DNA of 64,000 nt, from positions 1 to 64,000 of the forward strand of contig CABRZR010000007.1 of the NCBI GenBank assembly GCA_902475535.1, in the 5' to 3' direction. Of the stretch, positions 46,655 to 54,815 are shown piece after piece. Both the position numbers and the translations under genes were made by a program. The notes below the pieces were generated by a model. That model was given only the letters and a program-made list of their open reading frames with translations. It ran no database searches and was not told the DNA's origin. Positions within the stretch are counted from its first letter, which is position 1; every line of letters starts with the position of its first letter. This DNA is from QAMH01 sp900556425. GTDB taxonomy: Bacteria > Actinomycetota > Coriobacteriia > Coriobacteriales > QAMH01.

Positions 46655-47434
46655 CTACTGCAGGTGATAGCGCCCATCCATCTCGACGAGCGTGATGGGT
46701 ACGCCAAAGAGGTGGCGTAGCTTCTGCGTCGTGAGGACCTCTTCCTTGGGACCATCGGCGACGATGTGCGCATCCTGCAGCATGACCACGCGCTCGAACT
46801 CCGGCATGATGTCGCCGACGTTATGCGTGATGACGAGAACCGTGTGACCGGCCTTGGCCAACGCAGACAGCGACTGGCGCATGTTCCAGGCACCCTCGGG
46901 GTCAAGGCCGAGCGTCGGCTCGTCGAAGATGAGCAACGCGGGACCGTTGATGAGGGCGCGGGCGATGAGCGCGCGACGCGCCTGGCCCGTGGAAAGCGTG
47001 AGCATGTCGCGCTCGGACAGCGATGGGATGCCGATCTCGCGGATGGCCTTGCGAGCCTGCTCGACCTGCTCGTCGGAGGCGCCGATGTGGAAGGGCACGC
47101 CGACGCTTCCGAAGAAGCCTCCGAGCACGATGTCGAACACCGTGCGGTGCACCATCATGCGCTCCTGCACATCGGTGGACACGAGGCCGACCGTCTCGAT
47201 AAGGGTCTCCTCGGAGGGGTCGGGCTGACCCATGAAGAGCACCGGCGGCGTCTCGCGCCAAACCGGTTCGATCTCCTTGGTGAGCAGTTTGACCAGCGTC
47301 GACTTACCCGAGCCATTGGGTCCGAGCACGACGATGTGCTCGCCTTGGTTGATGACGAAGTCATCGACGTCGAGGATCACACGGCCGTCCATCTTTACTT
47401 TTGCGTCATGAAGACGAAGCAGTTCCTGAGTCAT
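46655..47434 (-). CDS. ABC transporter ATP-binding protein
   Basis: 259 residues. Walker A GPNGSGKSTL (~39-48), signature LSTGQARRALIARALI, Walker B ALLIFDEPTLGLDP and switch His in VLVITHN. It is closest to stand-alone ModF/YheS-like ATPases; no permease or binding protein is encoded next to it, so its cargo is unknown. AAGGAG before ATG; it follows typA by 13 bases. Confidence 0.9.
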   Translation of the reverse strand: MTQELLRLHDAKVKMDGRVILDVDDFVINQGEHIVVLGPNGSGKSTLVKLLTKEIEPVWRETPPVLFMGQPDPSEETLIETVGLVSTDVQERMMVHRTVFDIVLGGFFGSVGVPFHIGASDEQVEQARKAIREIGIPSLSERDMLTLSTGQARRALIARALINGPALLIFDEPTLGLDPEGAWNMRQSLSALAKAGHTVLVITHNVGDIMPEFERVVMLQDAHIVADGPKEEVLTTQKLRHLFGVPITLVEMDGRYHLQ

Positions 47435-47447
47435 GGTGGCTCCTTAA

Positions 47448-49271
47448 CTATTTGCCCAATGCACGGGCGCGTTCCTTCTTTCTTCCAATCTTATCGAGCG
47501 TGCGCTTGCGCAGGCGAATCGATTTGGGAGTGATCTCGACGAGCTCGTCGTCGGCAATGTATTCGAGCGCCTCCTCGAGCGTGAACTTGACCGGAGGCGT
47601 GAGCATGATGGCCTTGTCGGCGCTGGACGCACGCTGGTTGCCGAGCTGCTTGGTCTTCGACACGTTCACGTCCATGTCGCCTTCCTTGGCGTTTTCGCCC
47701 ACGATCATGCCCTCGTAGCACTCGTCGCCAGGCTCGACGTAGAGCGTGCCGCGCTGCTGCAGCGTATCGAGCGCGTAGGCAACGGCCTTGTCGGAATGCA
47801 TGGCGACCATGGCGCCGTTCTTGCGCATGCCCAGCTCGCCGCGCATGGGGCCATACTCCGAGAAGCGGTGGCTGAAGATGGCCTCGCCGTGACTCGCGTT
47901 GAGTATCTTGGTGCGCAGGCCCATGATGCCGCGCGTCGGGATCTTGAAGGAGAGGACCGTCTGGTCTTGATGCGTGGTCATGTTGGTCATCTCGCCACCG
48001 GCCGTGCCGAAGAGCTCGATGATCTTGCCCGAATACTCCTCGGGCGTCTCGACCGACGCGTCCTCGATGGGCTCCATCTTGACGCCGTCAATGGTCTTAT
48101 AGAGCACGCGGGGGCGCCCGACCTGGAACTCATAGCCCTCGCGGCGCATGGTCTCCATGAGCACGGAGAGGTGCAGAATGCCGCGACCAGCGACTTCGAT
48201 GCCGCTTTTGTCCTCGAGCTCCTCGATGCGCATCGAGATGTTGGCCTCCCCCTCGCGCATGAGGCGCTCCTTGAGTTGACGGCCGCCGACGATGTCGCCC
48301 TCCTTGCCCACGAGTGGGCTCGAGGATGCCTCGAAGATGACCGAAAGCGTCGGCTCCTCGACCTCGATGGGCTCCATCTCGACAGGGTTCTCGATGTCGG
48401 TCACGACATCACCCACGTCCGCGTCGTCCACGCCGACGATGGCGATGATATCGCCCGCCACCGCACTCTGCGCCTCCTCGCGGCCCAGGGCCTCGAAAGT
48501 GTAGAGGTGCTTGATGGTGGTCTCGTAGCGGGTAGTGCCGTTGTTCTTGATGACAAGCACCTGCTGACCGGCTTCGATGGAGCCGGAGAACAGGCGACCC
48601 GTGCCAATGCGGCCCACGTACTCGGAATGGTCGACCGTGCAGATCTGCATGGCGACGGGGCCGTCCGGGTCGACATCGGGCGCGGGAATATGCTCGAGGA
48701 TGGTGTCGAGCAGCGGCAGCATATCCATGTTACCGTCGTCCGGGTCGAGACGTGCGTAGCCGTTCATCGCGCTCGCGTAGACAGTCGTGAAGTCGAGTTG
48801 CTCATCGCTTGCGCCCAGCTCGAGCATGAGCTCGAAGACCTCATCGAGGACTTCATCGGGGCGTGCGCCCGGGCGGTCGATCTTGTTGATGACGACGATG
48901 GGCACCAGATTGAGGCTGAGGGCATGTTTGAGAACGAAACGCGTCTGCGGCATGGGGCCCTCGAAGGCATCGACCAGCAACAAGACGCCATCGGCCATCT
49001 TGAGCACGCGCTCGACCTCGCCACCGAAGTCGGCGTGGCCCGGCGTGTCGATGACGTTGATCTTCACGTCCTTGTAGCGGATGGAAACGTTCTTGGAGAG
49101 AATCGTGATGCCGCGCTCGCGCTCCTGGTCGTTGGAGTCTAAAACGCGCTCCTCGACCTGCTGGTTCTCGCGGAAGACGCCGGCAGTCTGCAGAAGGCGA
49201 TCGACAAGCGTGGTCTTGCCGTGATCGACGTGCGCGATGATGGCGATGTTGCGGATATGTTCTTGAAGCAT
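47448..49271 (-). CDS. typA: Ribosome-associated GTPase TypA/BipA
   Basis: 607 residues from ATG MLQEHIRNIAIIAHVDHGKTT; an upstream extension has no support. G motifs AHVDHGKTT, DTPGHADFGGE and NKIDRP are clear, followed by EF-G-like domains and the TypA C-terminal region (TPPVKFTLEEALEYI). Aids ribosome assembly and stress adaptation. Confidence 0.96.
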   Translation of the reverse strand: MLQEHIRNIAIIAHVDHGKTTLVDRLLQTAGVFRENQQVEERVLDSNDQERERGITILSKNVSIRYKDVKINVIDTPGHADFGGEVERVLKMADGVLLLVDAFEGPMPQTRFVLKHALSLNLVPIVVINKIDRPGARPDEVLDEVFELMLELGASDEQLDFTTVYASAMNGYARLDPDDGNMDMLPLLDTILEHIPAPDVDPDGPVAMQICTVDHSEYVGRIGTGRLFSGSIEAGQQVLVIKNNGTTRYETTIKHLYTFEALGREEAQSAVAGDIIAIVGVDDADVGDVVTDIENPVEMEPIEVEEPTLSVIFEASSSPLVGKEGDIVGGRQLKERLMREGEANISMRIEELEDKSGIEVAGRGILHLSVLMETMRREGYEFQVGRPRVLYKTIDGVKMEPIEDASVETPEEYSGKIIELFGTAGGEMTNMTTHQDQTVLSFKIPTRGIMGLRTKILNASHGEAIFSHRFSEYGPMRGELGMRKNGAMVAMHSDKAVAYALDTLQQRGTLYVEPGDECYEGMIVGENAKEGDMDVNVSKTKQLGNQRASSADKAIMLTPPVKFTLEEALEYIADDELVEITPKSIRLRKRTLDKIGRKKERARALGK

Positions 49272-49363
49272 GTGCGTTATCCCGTTGTCAGCTGTATTTC
49301 GTACAGCCTTGCAGGATACCACGCTTGATGCGCTCGCGCAGCATTTCATTGTGGGAATGGAGG

Positions 49364-49446
49364 GACTGGGCGACGGGCGACTGGAGGCTTGCTCTCGCAC
49401 CCGACCCACGTCTCGCGCGATGCCTCCAGTCGCCCGTCGCCCAGTC
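49364..49446. repeat. 25-base perfect inverted repeat with 33-base loop
   Basis: 49364-49388 and 49422-49446 are exact inverses (GACTGGGCGACGGGCGACTG at the start). It lies 8 bases beyond the stop of the small hypothetical gene and about 90 bases before typA. No T-run follows. Confidence 0.85.
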
Positions 49447-49454
49447 GCAGCGCA

Positions 49455-49856
49455 CTATCCGAAAAGAAGCTCTTCCTCGCCTGCCGGCATGGGGTCACTT
49501 ACCTCGATGTGACCGTCCTCGTCACGTCGGTACAGCATGAAACCGCTCCAGGCGCAGTCCATGCCGCGCTCGCCAAACTCGAAGAGCAGCGCCGGCTGAC
49601 CGGAATCGGTCTCGTCTTCCTGAACGAAGCCCTGGGTGAGCAACGCATAGCGCGTGCAGTCCTTGCCATAGGAACGTACCTGCTCGCGAGCGGCACGATA
49701 GCAACCATCGGGTGTGTCATCCTCGAAGGTCAGTAACTCGTCATCGCAATCCACCGCAAGCATGACGGGAACATCGTCATGCACGTCGAGCATGTCAATC
49801 GCTGTCTGGATGAGCGCAATCGAAAGCTGATCGAGCTCAGGCGAAATCTGCGGCAT
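49455..49856 (-). CDS. Small conserved hypothetical protein
   Basis: 133 residues, very acidic (many Asp/Glu), soluble. Motifs such as LAVDCDDELLTFEDD and GMDCAWSGFMLYRRDEDG are not recognised. It is flanked on both sides by long inverted repeats. No function proposed. Confidence 0.65.
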   Translation of the reverse strand: MPQISPELDQLSIALIQTAIDMLDVHDDVPVMLAVDCDDELLTFEDDTPDGCYRAAREQVRSYGKDCTRYALLTQGFVQEDETDSGQPALLFEFGERGMDCAWSGFMLYRRDEDGHIEVSDPMPAGEEELLFG

Positions 49857-49889
49857 GGTTATGTACCTCCTATACGGTGGACGCGGAAA

Positions 49890-49954
49890 TGAGACACTTG
49901 CTCAGGGACGTTGTCTCATAGCAAATGAGACAACGTCCCTGAGCAAGTGTCTCA
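49890..49954. repeat. 30-base perfect inverted repeat made of two TGAGACA units
   Basis: 49890-49919 and 49925-49954 are exact inverses with a 5-base loop. Each arm is one unit with ends TGAGACA and TGTCTCA around CTTGCTCAGGGACGT. It sits 12 bases after the ecfA2 stop. Confidence 0.9.
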
Positions 49955-49965
49955 CGTCCCCACTG

Positions 49966-50802
49966 TCACGCACGCAGCGCAATCAGCGCCTCGACAAGCT
50001 GTTGCTCATCGAGAATGGGCTCAGGCAATACGAACCCGCGTTGTGCCAATTCTAGGGCAAACTTCGTGGCGCGGGGCACGTCAAGGTTGATGCGACGCAA
50101 CTCGGCGGCGTTTTGCGCCGTGAACAGCTCGTCGGGTGTTCCCTGCATGTGCAGCACGCCGTGATCGAGCACGACGATGCGCGAACAGAGCTCGGCGACG
50201 TCATCCATCGAATGCGAGACGAGCACGATGGTGAGACCCTGATCGTTGAGGTCACGCAGGTAATTGCGAATCTCGTCCACCGTCGCAGGATCCATACCGG
50301 CAGCAGGCTCGTCGAGCACGAGTACGCTCGGCTCCATCGCGAGTATGCCGGCAAGCGCCACACGGCGCTGCTGGCCGCCCGAGAGATCGAAGGGGCTTCG
50401 TTGTGCGATGGCGTCGTAATCCAACCCCACATGATCGAGGGCCTCTCGCACGCGTCGATCCACCTCGTCATCGGACAATCCCAAGTTGCGAGGACCGAAG
50501 GCGACATCCTCGGCAACCGTGTTGGCAAAAAGCTGCGTCTCGGGGTATTGGAAAGCCAAGCCAACCTTCGTGCGCACCTCGCGGCGCAACTTGCGCTCGC
50601 GCGTGTCGAGCCCATCCACGAGCACACGTCCGGCCGTGGGGACGAGCAAGGCGTCCATGAGCTGCACGAGCGTCGACTTACCCGAGCCAGTGTGACCGAT
50701 GACGCCCAGGAACTCGCCGTCCTCCACGACAAGGTCGATGTTCTGGAGGGCGTCATGCTCGTCGTCGTAGGAGAAGCTCACCTGTTCGAAAGCAATTGGC
50801 AC
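49966..50802 (-). CDS. ecfA2: Energy-coupling factor transporter ATPase 2
   Basis: 278 residues from GTG with GGAGGAG before it. Walker A GHTGSGKSTL, signature LSGGQQRRVALAGIL, Walker B VLVLDEPAAGMDP, and FQYPETQLFA typical of EcfA. Forms a heterodimer with EcfA1 to drive vitamin uptake. Its start overlaps ecfA1 by 25 bases. No ecfT follows, although it usually does. Confidence 0.94.
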   Translation of the reverse strand: MPIAFEQVSFSYDDEHDALQNIDLVVEDGEFLGVIGHTGSGKSTLVQLMDALLVPTAGRVLVDGLDTRERKLRREVRTKVGLAFQYPETQLFANTVAEDVAFGPRNLGLSDDEVDRRVREALDHVGLDYDAIAQRSPFDLSGGQQRRVALAGILAMEPSVLVLDEPAAGMDPATVDEIRNYLRDLNDQGLTIVLVSHSMDDVAELCSRIVVLDHGVLHMQGTPDELFTAQNAAELRRINLDVPRATKFALELAQRGFVLPEPILDEQQLVEALIALRA

Positions 50803-51629
50803 AGCTCCTCCTCCAGCTTCTCCTCGGAAAGCCCCATCCCGACCTCGATTCCTCGCGCGCGCAGGTCCTCCGCAAGCTGAATCGAGAACGGCAGCTCGAG
50901 GCGCAACGCACGCAGCGCAGCGGCATCGGTGAAGACCTCATCGGGCGTGCCCGCGAGTGCGATGCGTCCGCGATCGAGTACGACGACCTTGTCGGCATTG
51001 AGCGCGTCTTCCATGAAGTGCGTGATGAGCACGACGGTCATTCCATCGGCATTGAGCTCGTGGGCCACGCGCGTGATGCCACGCCTGCCGCGGGCATCGA
51101 GCATGGCGCCCGGCTCGTCGAGTATGAGGATTCGCGGCCGCATGGCCAGAACGCCCGCGATGGCGATACGCTGCTTTTGGCCGCCGGACAGACTCTCGAT
51201 TTCGTCAAGCGCATGGTCTTGCATGGCAACGGTCGCAAGCGCCTCTTCGACGCGTGCGCGAATCTCGTCGGGAGCGAGGCCAAGGTTTTCCGGGCCGAAG
51301 GCGACATCGTCACGCACGACGGAGGCGACGGCCTGATTGTCGGGATTCTGAAACACCATGCCCGCGCTCTCTCGGATGGCAAAGACGCTGCGCTCATCAC
51401 GCGTATCGAGGCCACCTACCGTGACACGTCCGCCCGTGGGCGTAAGCAACGCGTTGATGTGCTTGGCCAGCGTCGACTTGCCCGAGCCATTGGCGCCGAG
51501 AACGGCGACGAATTGACCGGCCTCGATATCCAGGCAGATGTCATCGAGCACGCAGGGTGCATCTGCCTTGTACGTAAACGATACGTGATCGAACGAAATG
51601 CTGCCTGGATTGTCGAGGCCGTCACTCAT
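50778..51629 (-). CDS. ecfA1: Energy-coupling factor transporter ATPase 1
   Basis: 283 residues. Walker A GANGSGKSTLAK, FQNPDNQAVASVV (EcfA1 hallmark), signature LSGGQKQRIAIAGVLAM and Walker B ILILDEPGAMLD. In family members a Glu normally follows the Walker B Asp; here DEP is kept. It is three bases after ribU, so the three genes form one riboswitch-controlled operon. Confidence 0.94.
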   Translation of the reverse strand: MSDGLDNPGSISFDHVSFTYKADAPCVLDDICLDIEAGQFVAVLGANGSGKSTLAKHINALLTPTGGRVTVGGLDTRDERSVFAIRESAGMVFQNPDNQAVASVVRDDVAFGPENLGLAPDEIRARVEEALATVAMQDHALDEIESLSGGQKQRIAIAGVLAMRPRILILDEPGAMLDARGRRGITRVAHELNADGMTVVLITHFMEDALNADKVVVLDRGRIALAGTPDEVFTDAAALRALRLELPFSIQLAEDLRARGIEVGMGLSEEKLEEELCQLLSNR

Positions 51630-51632
51630 ACG

Positions 51633-52214
51633 CTAGTCCTTGGACATGAGGTTCTCGACCGGTTTGTAGAGCACGAAGGCAAGCACATCGTTGATGAGAA
51701 TCTTGAGCGCGTTGAAGGGCAGCAGGATGGGGATGATCATGGCGGCGACCGTCGCCACGTCCGTGCCCGTGTAGATGGGCGTGATGAGCAGGTTACCCAC
51801 GATGGCGCCGGCCAGCGAGAGGACAGAGCCTACGATGATGCCGATGAGCAGCGTCGTGCGCGTCTTCTTGGTGCGATAGATGAGCGCCATGGGCACGATC
51901 CAGCATGCCACGGCGATGATGGTCATGAGCGAGCCCCAAGGATCACCCATGATGAGGCCATGGATGGCAGCCGAGGCAATGCCCACGAGCAAGCCAGCAC
52001 CCACACCAAGGCCGCAGGCTGCAAAGCCCGCGATGACGGCCGACGGGTCGTACTTCAGAAACGGTGCCGCGGGAAAGATGGGTGCCTCGATGAAGGACAG
52101 GATGAGCGAAAGCGCCGTGAAGAGCGCAAGCAGGACGAGCTTGCGCGTGCTCCATGCGGCCTTGCGTGATTGCTGCGGGGTGACGCTCCCGCCTGCGTGA
52201 GAGATTTCGGACAT
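51633..52214 (-). CDS. ribU: ECF transporter substrate-binding subunit, probable riboflavin (RibU)
   Basis: 193 residues with about six membrane helices. The N-terminal WSTRKLVLLALFTALSLILS and FLKYDPSAVI fit S components that bind EcfT. Assignment to riboflavin rests mainly on the FMN riboswitch directly upstream. The loop LKYDPSAV is typical of RibU. Confidence 0.88.
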   Translation of the reverse strand: MSEISHAGGSVTPQQSRKAAWSTRKLVLLALFTALSLILSFIEAPIFPAAPFLKYDPSAVIAGFAACGLGVGAGLLVGIASAAIHGLIMGDPWGSLMTIIAVACWIVPMALIYRTKKTRTTLLIGIIVGSVLSLAGAIVGNLLITPIYTGTDVATVAAMIIPILLPFNALKILINDVLAFVLYKPVENLMSKD

Positions 52215-52234
52215 AGTAATCCGCTCCTTTCTGC

Positions 52235-52368
52235 TCTCTCATCCGGACTATGACCGTCGGCTCCAGAGTCTCACTGGATCGGCCCTTCCGAAGAAGGGTT
52301 TGCGGGCTGCGCGGCGCCTCTGGCCGCTTACCGCCGGTGGGGAATTCCGCCCCGCCTTGAACAGATGC
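52235..52368 (-). promoter_or_regulatory. FMN riboswitch (RFN element)
   Basis: Read on the minus strand it shows the conserved GGCGGAATTCCCCACCGGCGG, AGCCCGC, GATCCAGTGAGACTCTGGAG and CCGACGGTCATAGTCCGGAT blocks in the right order, ending 20 bases before ribU. FMN binding is expected to shut off the operon. Confidence 0.95.
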
Positions 52369-52375
52369 GTCGTTC

Positions 52376-52398
52376 ATTATAGCCATTGCGTCTATAAT
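52376..52398. promoter_or_regulatory. Divergent -10 boxes for ribU and the aminotransferase
   Basis: TATAAT on the minus strand (52376-52381) would start transcription at the riboswitch 5' end. A second TATAAT on the plus strand (52393-52398) points to the aminotransferase gene. No good -35 was found for either. Confidence 0.55.
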
Positions 52399-52435
52399 GG
52401 GCGCCGACATTTTCACCACGAGGAAAGAAGCGGGC

Positions 52436-53722
52436 ATGACCGAGTACAAGGACCTGAGCACAGACGAGATGCGTACGCTCTACGACGCGCTTGAAAGGCA
52501 ATACGAGGAGTATTGCGCCTTGGATCTCGAACTCAACATGGCCCGTGGCAAGCCGAGCCCCGAACAGCTCGAGCTCAGCATGCCGATGCTCGACTGCGTT
52601 AACTCGACAAGCGACTACCGCGCCGTTGACGGCACCGACTGCCGTAACTATGGTGTGCTTGCCGGCCTGCCCGAAGCACGTACGTTCATCGCCAACATGC
52701 TCGACGTTGCGCCCGAGCAAGTCGTCGTGTGCGGCGCCTCGAGTCTCAACGTCATGTTCGACACCATCGCACGTGCCTGGATTTCCGGCCTAGGCGGACA
52801 GCTGCCCTGGAGCAAACTCGATAGCGTCAAGTTCATCTGCCCTGTTCCTGGCTATGACCGTCACTTCGCCATCTGCGAGCACTTCGGCATCGAGATGATC
52901 CCCGTCGAGCTGGGCGAGGATGGCCCGGACGTCGCCGAGGTCGCGCGCCTCGTGGCAGACCCGGCGGTCAAGGGCATCTGGTGCGTCCCCCAGTACTCGA
53001 ACCCCTGTGGCTACACCTACTCGGACGAAGTCGTGCGCGGGCTGGCTGCACTTGAGCCGGCCGCTAGCGACTTCAGGATCTTCTGGGACAATGCCTACGC
53101 CGTGCACCATCTCTATGATGACCCCACGCAGCAGGATCACGTGCTCAACATCATCGATGCTTGCGCCGATGCGGGCCATCCCGACATGGTCTTCGAGTTC
53201 TGCTCGACCTCGAAGGTGACGCTTCCCGGAGCGGGTATCTCGGCTTTTGTGTCGAGCGTCACCAACGTGGACGAGATGCTCGCGGCGATGGGAGCGCAGA
53301 CCATCGGCTTCGACAAGCTCAATCAGCTGCGTCACGTACGCTTTTTGGAAGATGCCGAGGGCGTTGCCGCACACATGAGCAAGCACGCGGAGCTGCTGCG
53401 TCCGCGTTTCGAGAAGGTGCTCGAGATCTTCGACGAGGACTTGGGTGACACGGGCATTGGAAGCTGGACCCGCCCGCGCGGTGGCTACTTTATCAGCTTC
53501 ACCGGCCTTGACGGTACGGCCAAGGCGACCGTGGCCAAGGCCAAGGAAGCGGGCGTCGCACTGACGGGCGCTGGCGCGACTTGGCCGTACGGAGACGACC
53601 CGCATGACTCCAACATCCGCATCGCCCCGAGCTTCCCGAGCATCGAGGAACTCGAGCAGGCAGCGCGCATCTTCACCGTCTGCGCGCGCATGACCGCCCT
53701 CGAAAAGCTGCTAGGGGAATGA
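52436..53722 (+). CDS. PLP-dependent aminotransferase (aspartate aminotransferase, PF12897 type)
   Basis: 428 residues from ATG with AGGAAAG upstream; a longer frame begins in the promoter and is rejected. RGKPSPEQLELS, YGVLAGLPEAR and WDNAYAVHHL are family motifs; the Schiff-base Lys is near 260 in STSKVTLPGAG, and IRIAPSFPS near the end contains the carboxylate-binding Arg. This branch is annotated as type Ic aspartate aminotransferase; the amino acid specificity is not proven. Confidence 0.9.
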   Translation: MTEYKDLSTDEMRTLYDALERQYEEYCALDLELNMARGKPSPEQLELSMPMLDCVNSTSDYRAVDGTDCRNYGVLAGLPEARTFIANMLDVAPEQVVVCGASSLNVMFDTIARAWISGLGGQLPWSKLDSVKFICPVPGYDRHFAICEHFGIEMIPVELGEDGPDVAEVARLVADPAVKGIWCVPQYSNPCGYTYSDEVVRGLAALEPAASDFRIFWDNAYAVHHLYDDPTQQDHVLNIIDACADAGHPDMVFEFCSTSKVTLPGAGISAFVSSVTNVDEMLAAMGAQTIGFDKLNQLRHVRFLEDAEGVAAHMSKHAELLRPRFEKVLEIFDEDLGDTGIGSWTRPRGGYFISFTGLDGTAKATVAKAKEAGVALTGAGATWPYGDDPHDSNIRIAPSFPSIEELEQAARIFTVCARMTALEKLLGE

Positions 53723-53723
53723 A

Positions 53724-53755
53724 AAGCGACCCCCGGATTTCTCCGAGGGCCGCTT
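53724..53755 (+). terminator. Hairpin after the aminotransferase gene
   Basis: AAGCG...CGCTT encloses CCCC-CGGA-TTTC-TCCG-AGGG, forming a long GC stem directly after the stop. The same hairpin recurs at 54328-54355. No T-run follows. Confidence 0.6.
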
Positions 53756-53809
53756 GACTAGACAATTGTCGCCGGGGCGCTTTTATCTGGTTATTTTCGA
53801 CGAAACGCC

Positions 53810-54160
53810 TTACTTCTCGACTGGGCGTGAGGAGTCGGAGATCCAGTCGATCCAGCTGCCCTCGTAGCACTTCTGGCAGGTGTTGCCGGCATTCTCGAGC
53901 AGGTCGCAGGCTTCGCGTGCAAGGCCGCCGTTGTAGCAGTAGACGATGAAGTCCTTGGTGGGGTCGATTCCGGCATCGAGAACCTCGCGCAGGAAGAACT
54001 CGGTCGTGTCCTCGGGAGCGTCCTTGGCCTCCATAAGCGGGGCCGAAACCGCACCGGGAATGCGGCTTTCCAGGTACATGTCCTTGGGACGCACGTCCAG
54101 AATAGGCATCTTGCCAAGGTGCTCGAGCACGTAGGCGGCATCAACGATTTCGTATTTCAT
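53810..54160 (-). CDS. Rhodanese-like sulfurtransferase
   Basis: 116 residues, single rhodanese domain. LDVRPKDMYLESRIPGA and the active-site loop with Cys75 in VYCYNGGLAREA are visible. Could carry persulfide sulfur; partner unknown. AAAGGAGG before ATG. It lies downstream of the molybdopterin-enzyme operon but is separated by 232 bases of hairpins, so co-transcription is doubtful. Confidence 0.88.
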   Translation of the reverse strand: MKYEIVDAAYVLEHLGKMPILDVRPKDMYLESRIPGAVSAPLMEAKDAPEDTTEFFLREVLDAGIDPTKDFIVYCYNGGLAREACDLLENAGNTCQKCYEGSWIDWISDSSRPVEK

Positions 54161-54230
54161 GGGAACCTCCTTTTATAGTCGATAGCGATGATTTCATTTT
54201 AGCAGCAGAACGTGAGCGAAACGTCAGCGT

Positions 54231-54257
54231 GACAAAACGCGCCGGGGACGTTTTGTC
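54231..54257. repeat. GACAAAACG palindrome
   Basis: GACAAAACG pairs with CGTTTTGTC around a CGCCGGGGA loop, between the rhodanese and Fe-S subunit genes. Similar core to the elements at 14653, 54361 and 60399; a degenerate copy is at about 54292-54320. Confidence 0.65.
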
Positions 54258-54327
54258 TGGTTTCGGGACATCTGTCACATAACCAGACAAAAATGCCCTG
54301 GCGAGCTTTGCCCGATCGCAAACGAAA

Positions 54328-54355
54328 GCGGCCCCCGGATTTCTCCGAGGGCCGC
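54328..54355. repeat. Second copy of the GCGGCCC/TTTC hairpin
   Basis: GCGGCCC and GGGCCGC with inner CGGA/TCCG, identical in core to 53724-53755. Confidence 0.6.
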
Positions 54356-54360
54356 CCGAT

Positions 54361-54391
54361 AAGACAAAAGTGCTCCGGCGAGTTTTGTCTC
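54361..54391. repeat. AGACAAAA palindrome at the Fe-S subunit gene end
   Basis: AGACAAAA and TTTTGTCT frame GTGCTCCGGCGAG; the last bases lie 2 bases from the stop of the Fe-S subunit gene. Confidence 0.7.
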
Positions 54392-54392
54392 A

Positions 54393-54812
54393 CTATTGGC
54401 GGGTGCTCGCGTACTCGATGCAGGAGCGCGTCGTCGTGCCGGCATCGTCGAGCTCCCAGAACCGCGCACCGCGGGCCTCGAGTCGCGCCCGGGCCTGCGA
54501 GTAGGCGGAGTCCGGGTCGTCGACATCGCCGAAGGCCAGCGCCTGCGTCGGGCAATCCATCACGCAGAACTGCGGCTCGTCCTCCTTCATGCGCTCGGCG
54601 CAGAAAGTGCAGCTCGGCTTGTAGATCGGCTGCCACCACATACGCAAGTCGGGATACACGCCCTCGGGACGGTCGATGCCGGCGCCCGAGCCGTGAGTCT
54701 CGACCTCGACGCGATACTCGTCATCTTCCAGGTGATTGCCGACCTTGCAGCCCATCGCGCAGGTCCAGCAGCCTATGCAACGGTCGATATCGACCAACAT
54801 CTTGTGTGCCAT
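54393..54812 (-). CDS. Ferredoxin-type 4Fe-4S electron transfer subunit
   Basis: 139 residues. Eight cysteines: C12, C15, C18, C22 and C68, C71, C83, C87, enough for two [4Fe-4S] clusters, in the DmsB/NrfC style but only half the usual length with four clusters. Passes electrons to the molybdopterin subunit encoded 3 bases upstream. No signal peptide, so the complex is cytoplasmic or relies on a partner. Confidence 0.9.
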   Translation of the reverse strand: MAHKMLVDIDRCIGCWTCAMGCKVGNHLEDDEYRVEVETHGSGAGIDRPEGVYPDLRMWWQPIYKPSCTFCAERMKEDEPQFCVMDCPTQALAFGDVDDPDSAYSQARARLEARGARFWELDDAGTTTRSCIEYASTRQ

Positions 54813-54815
54813 GAC

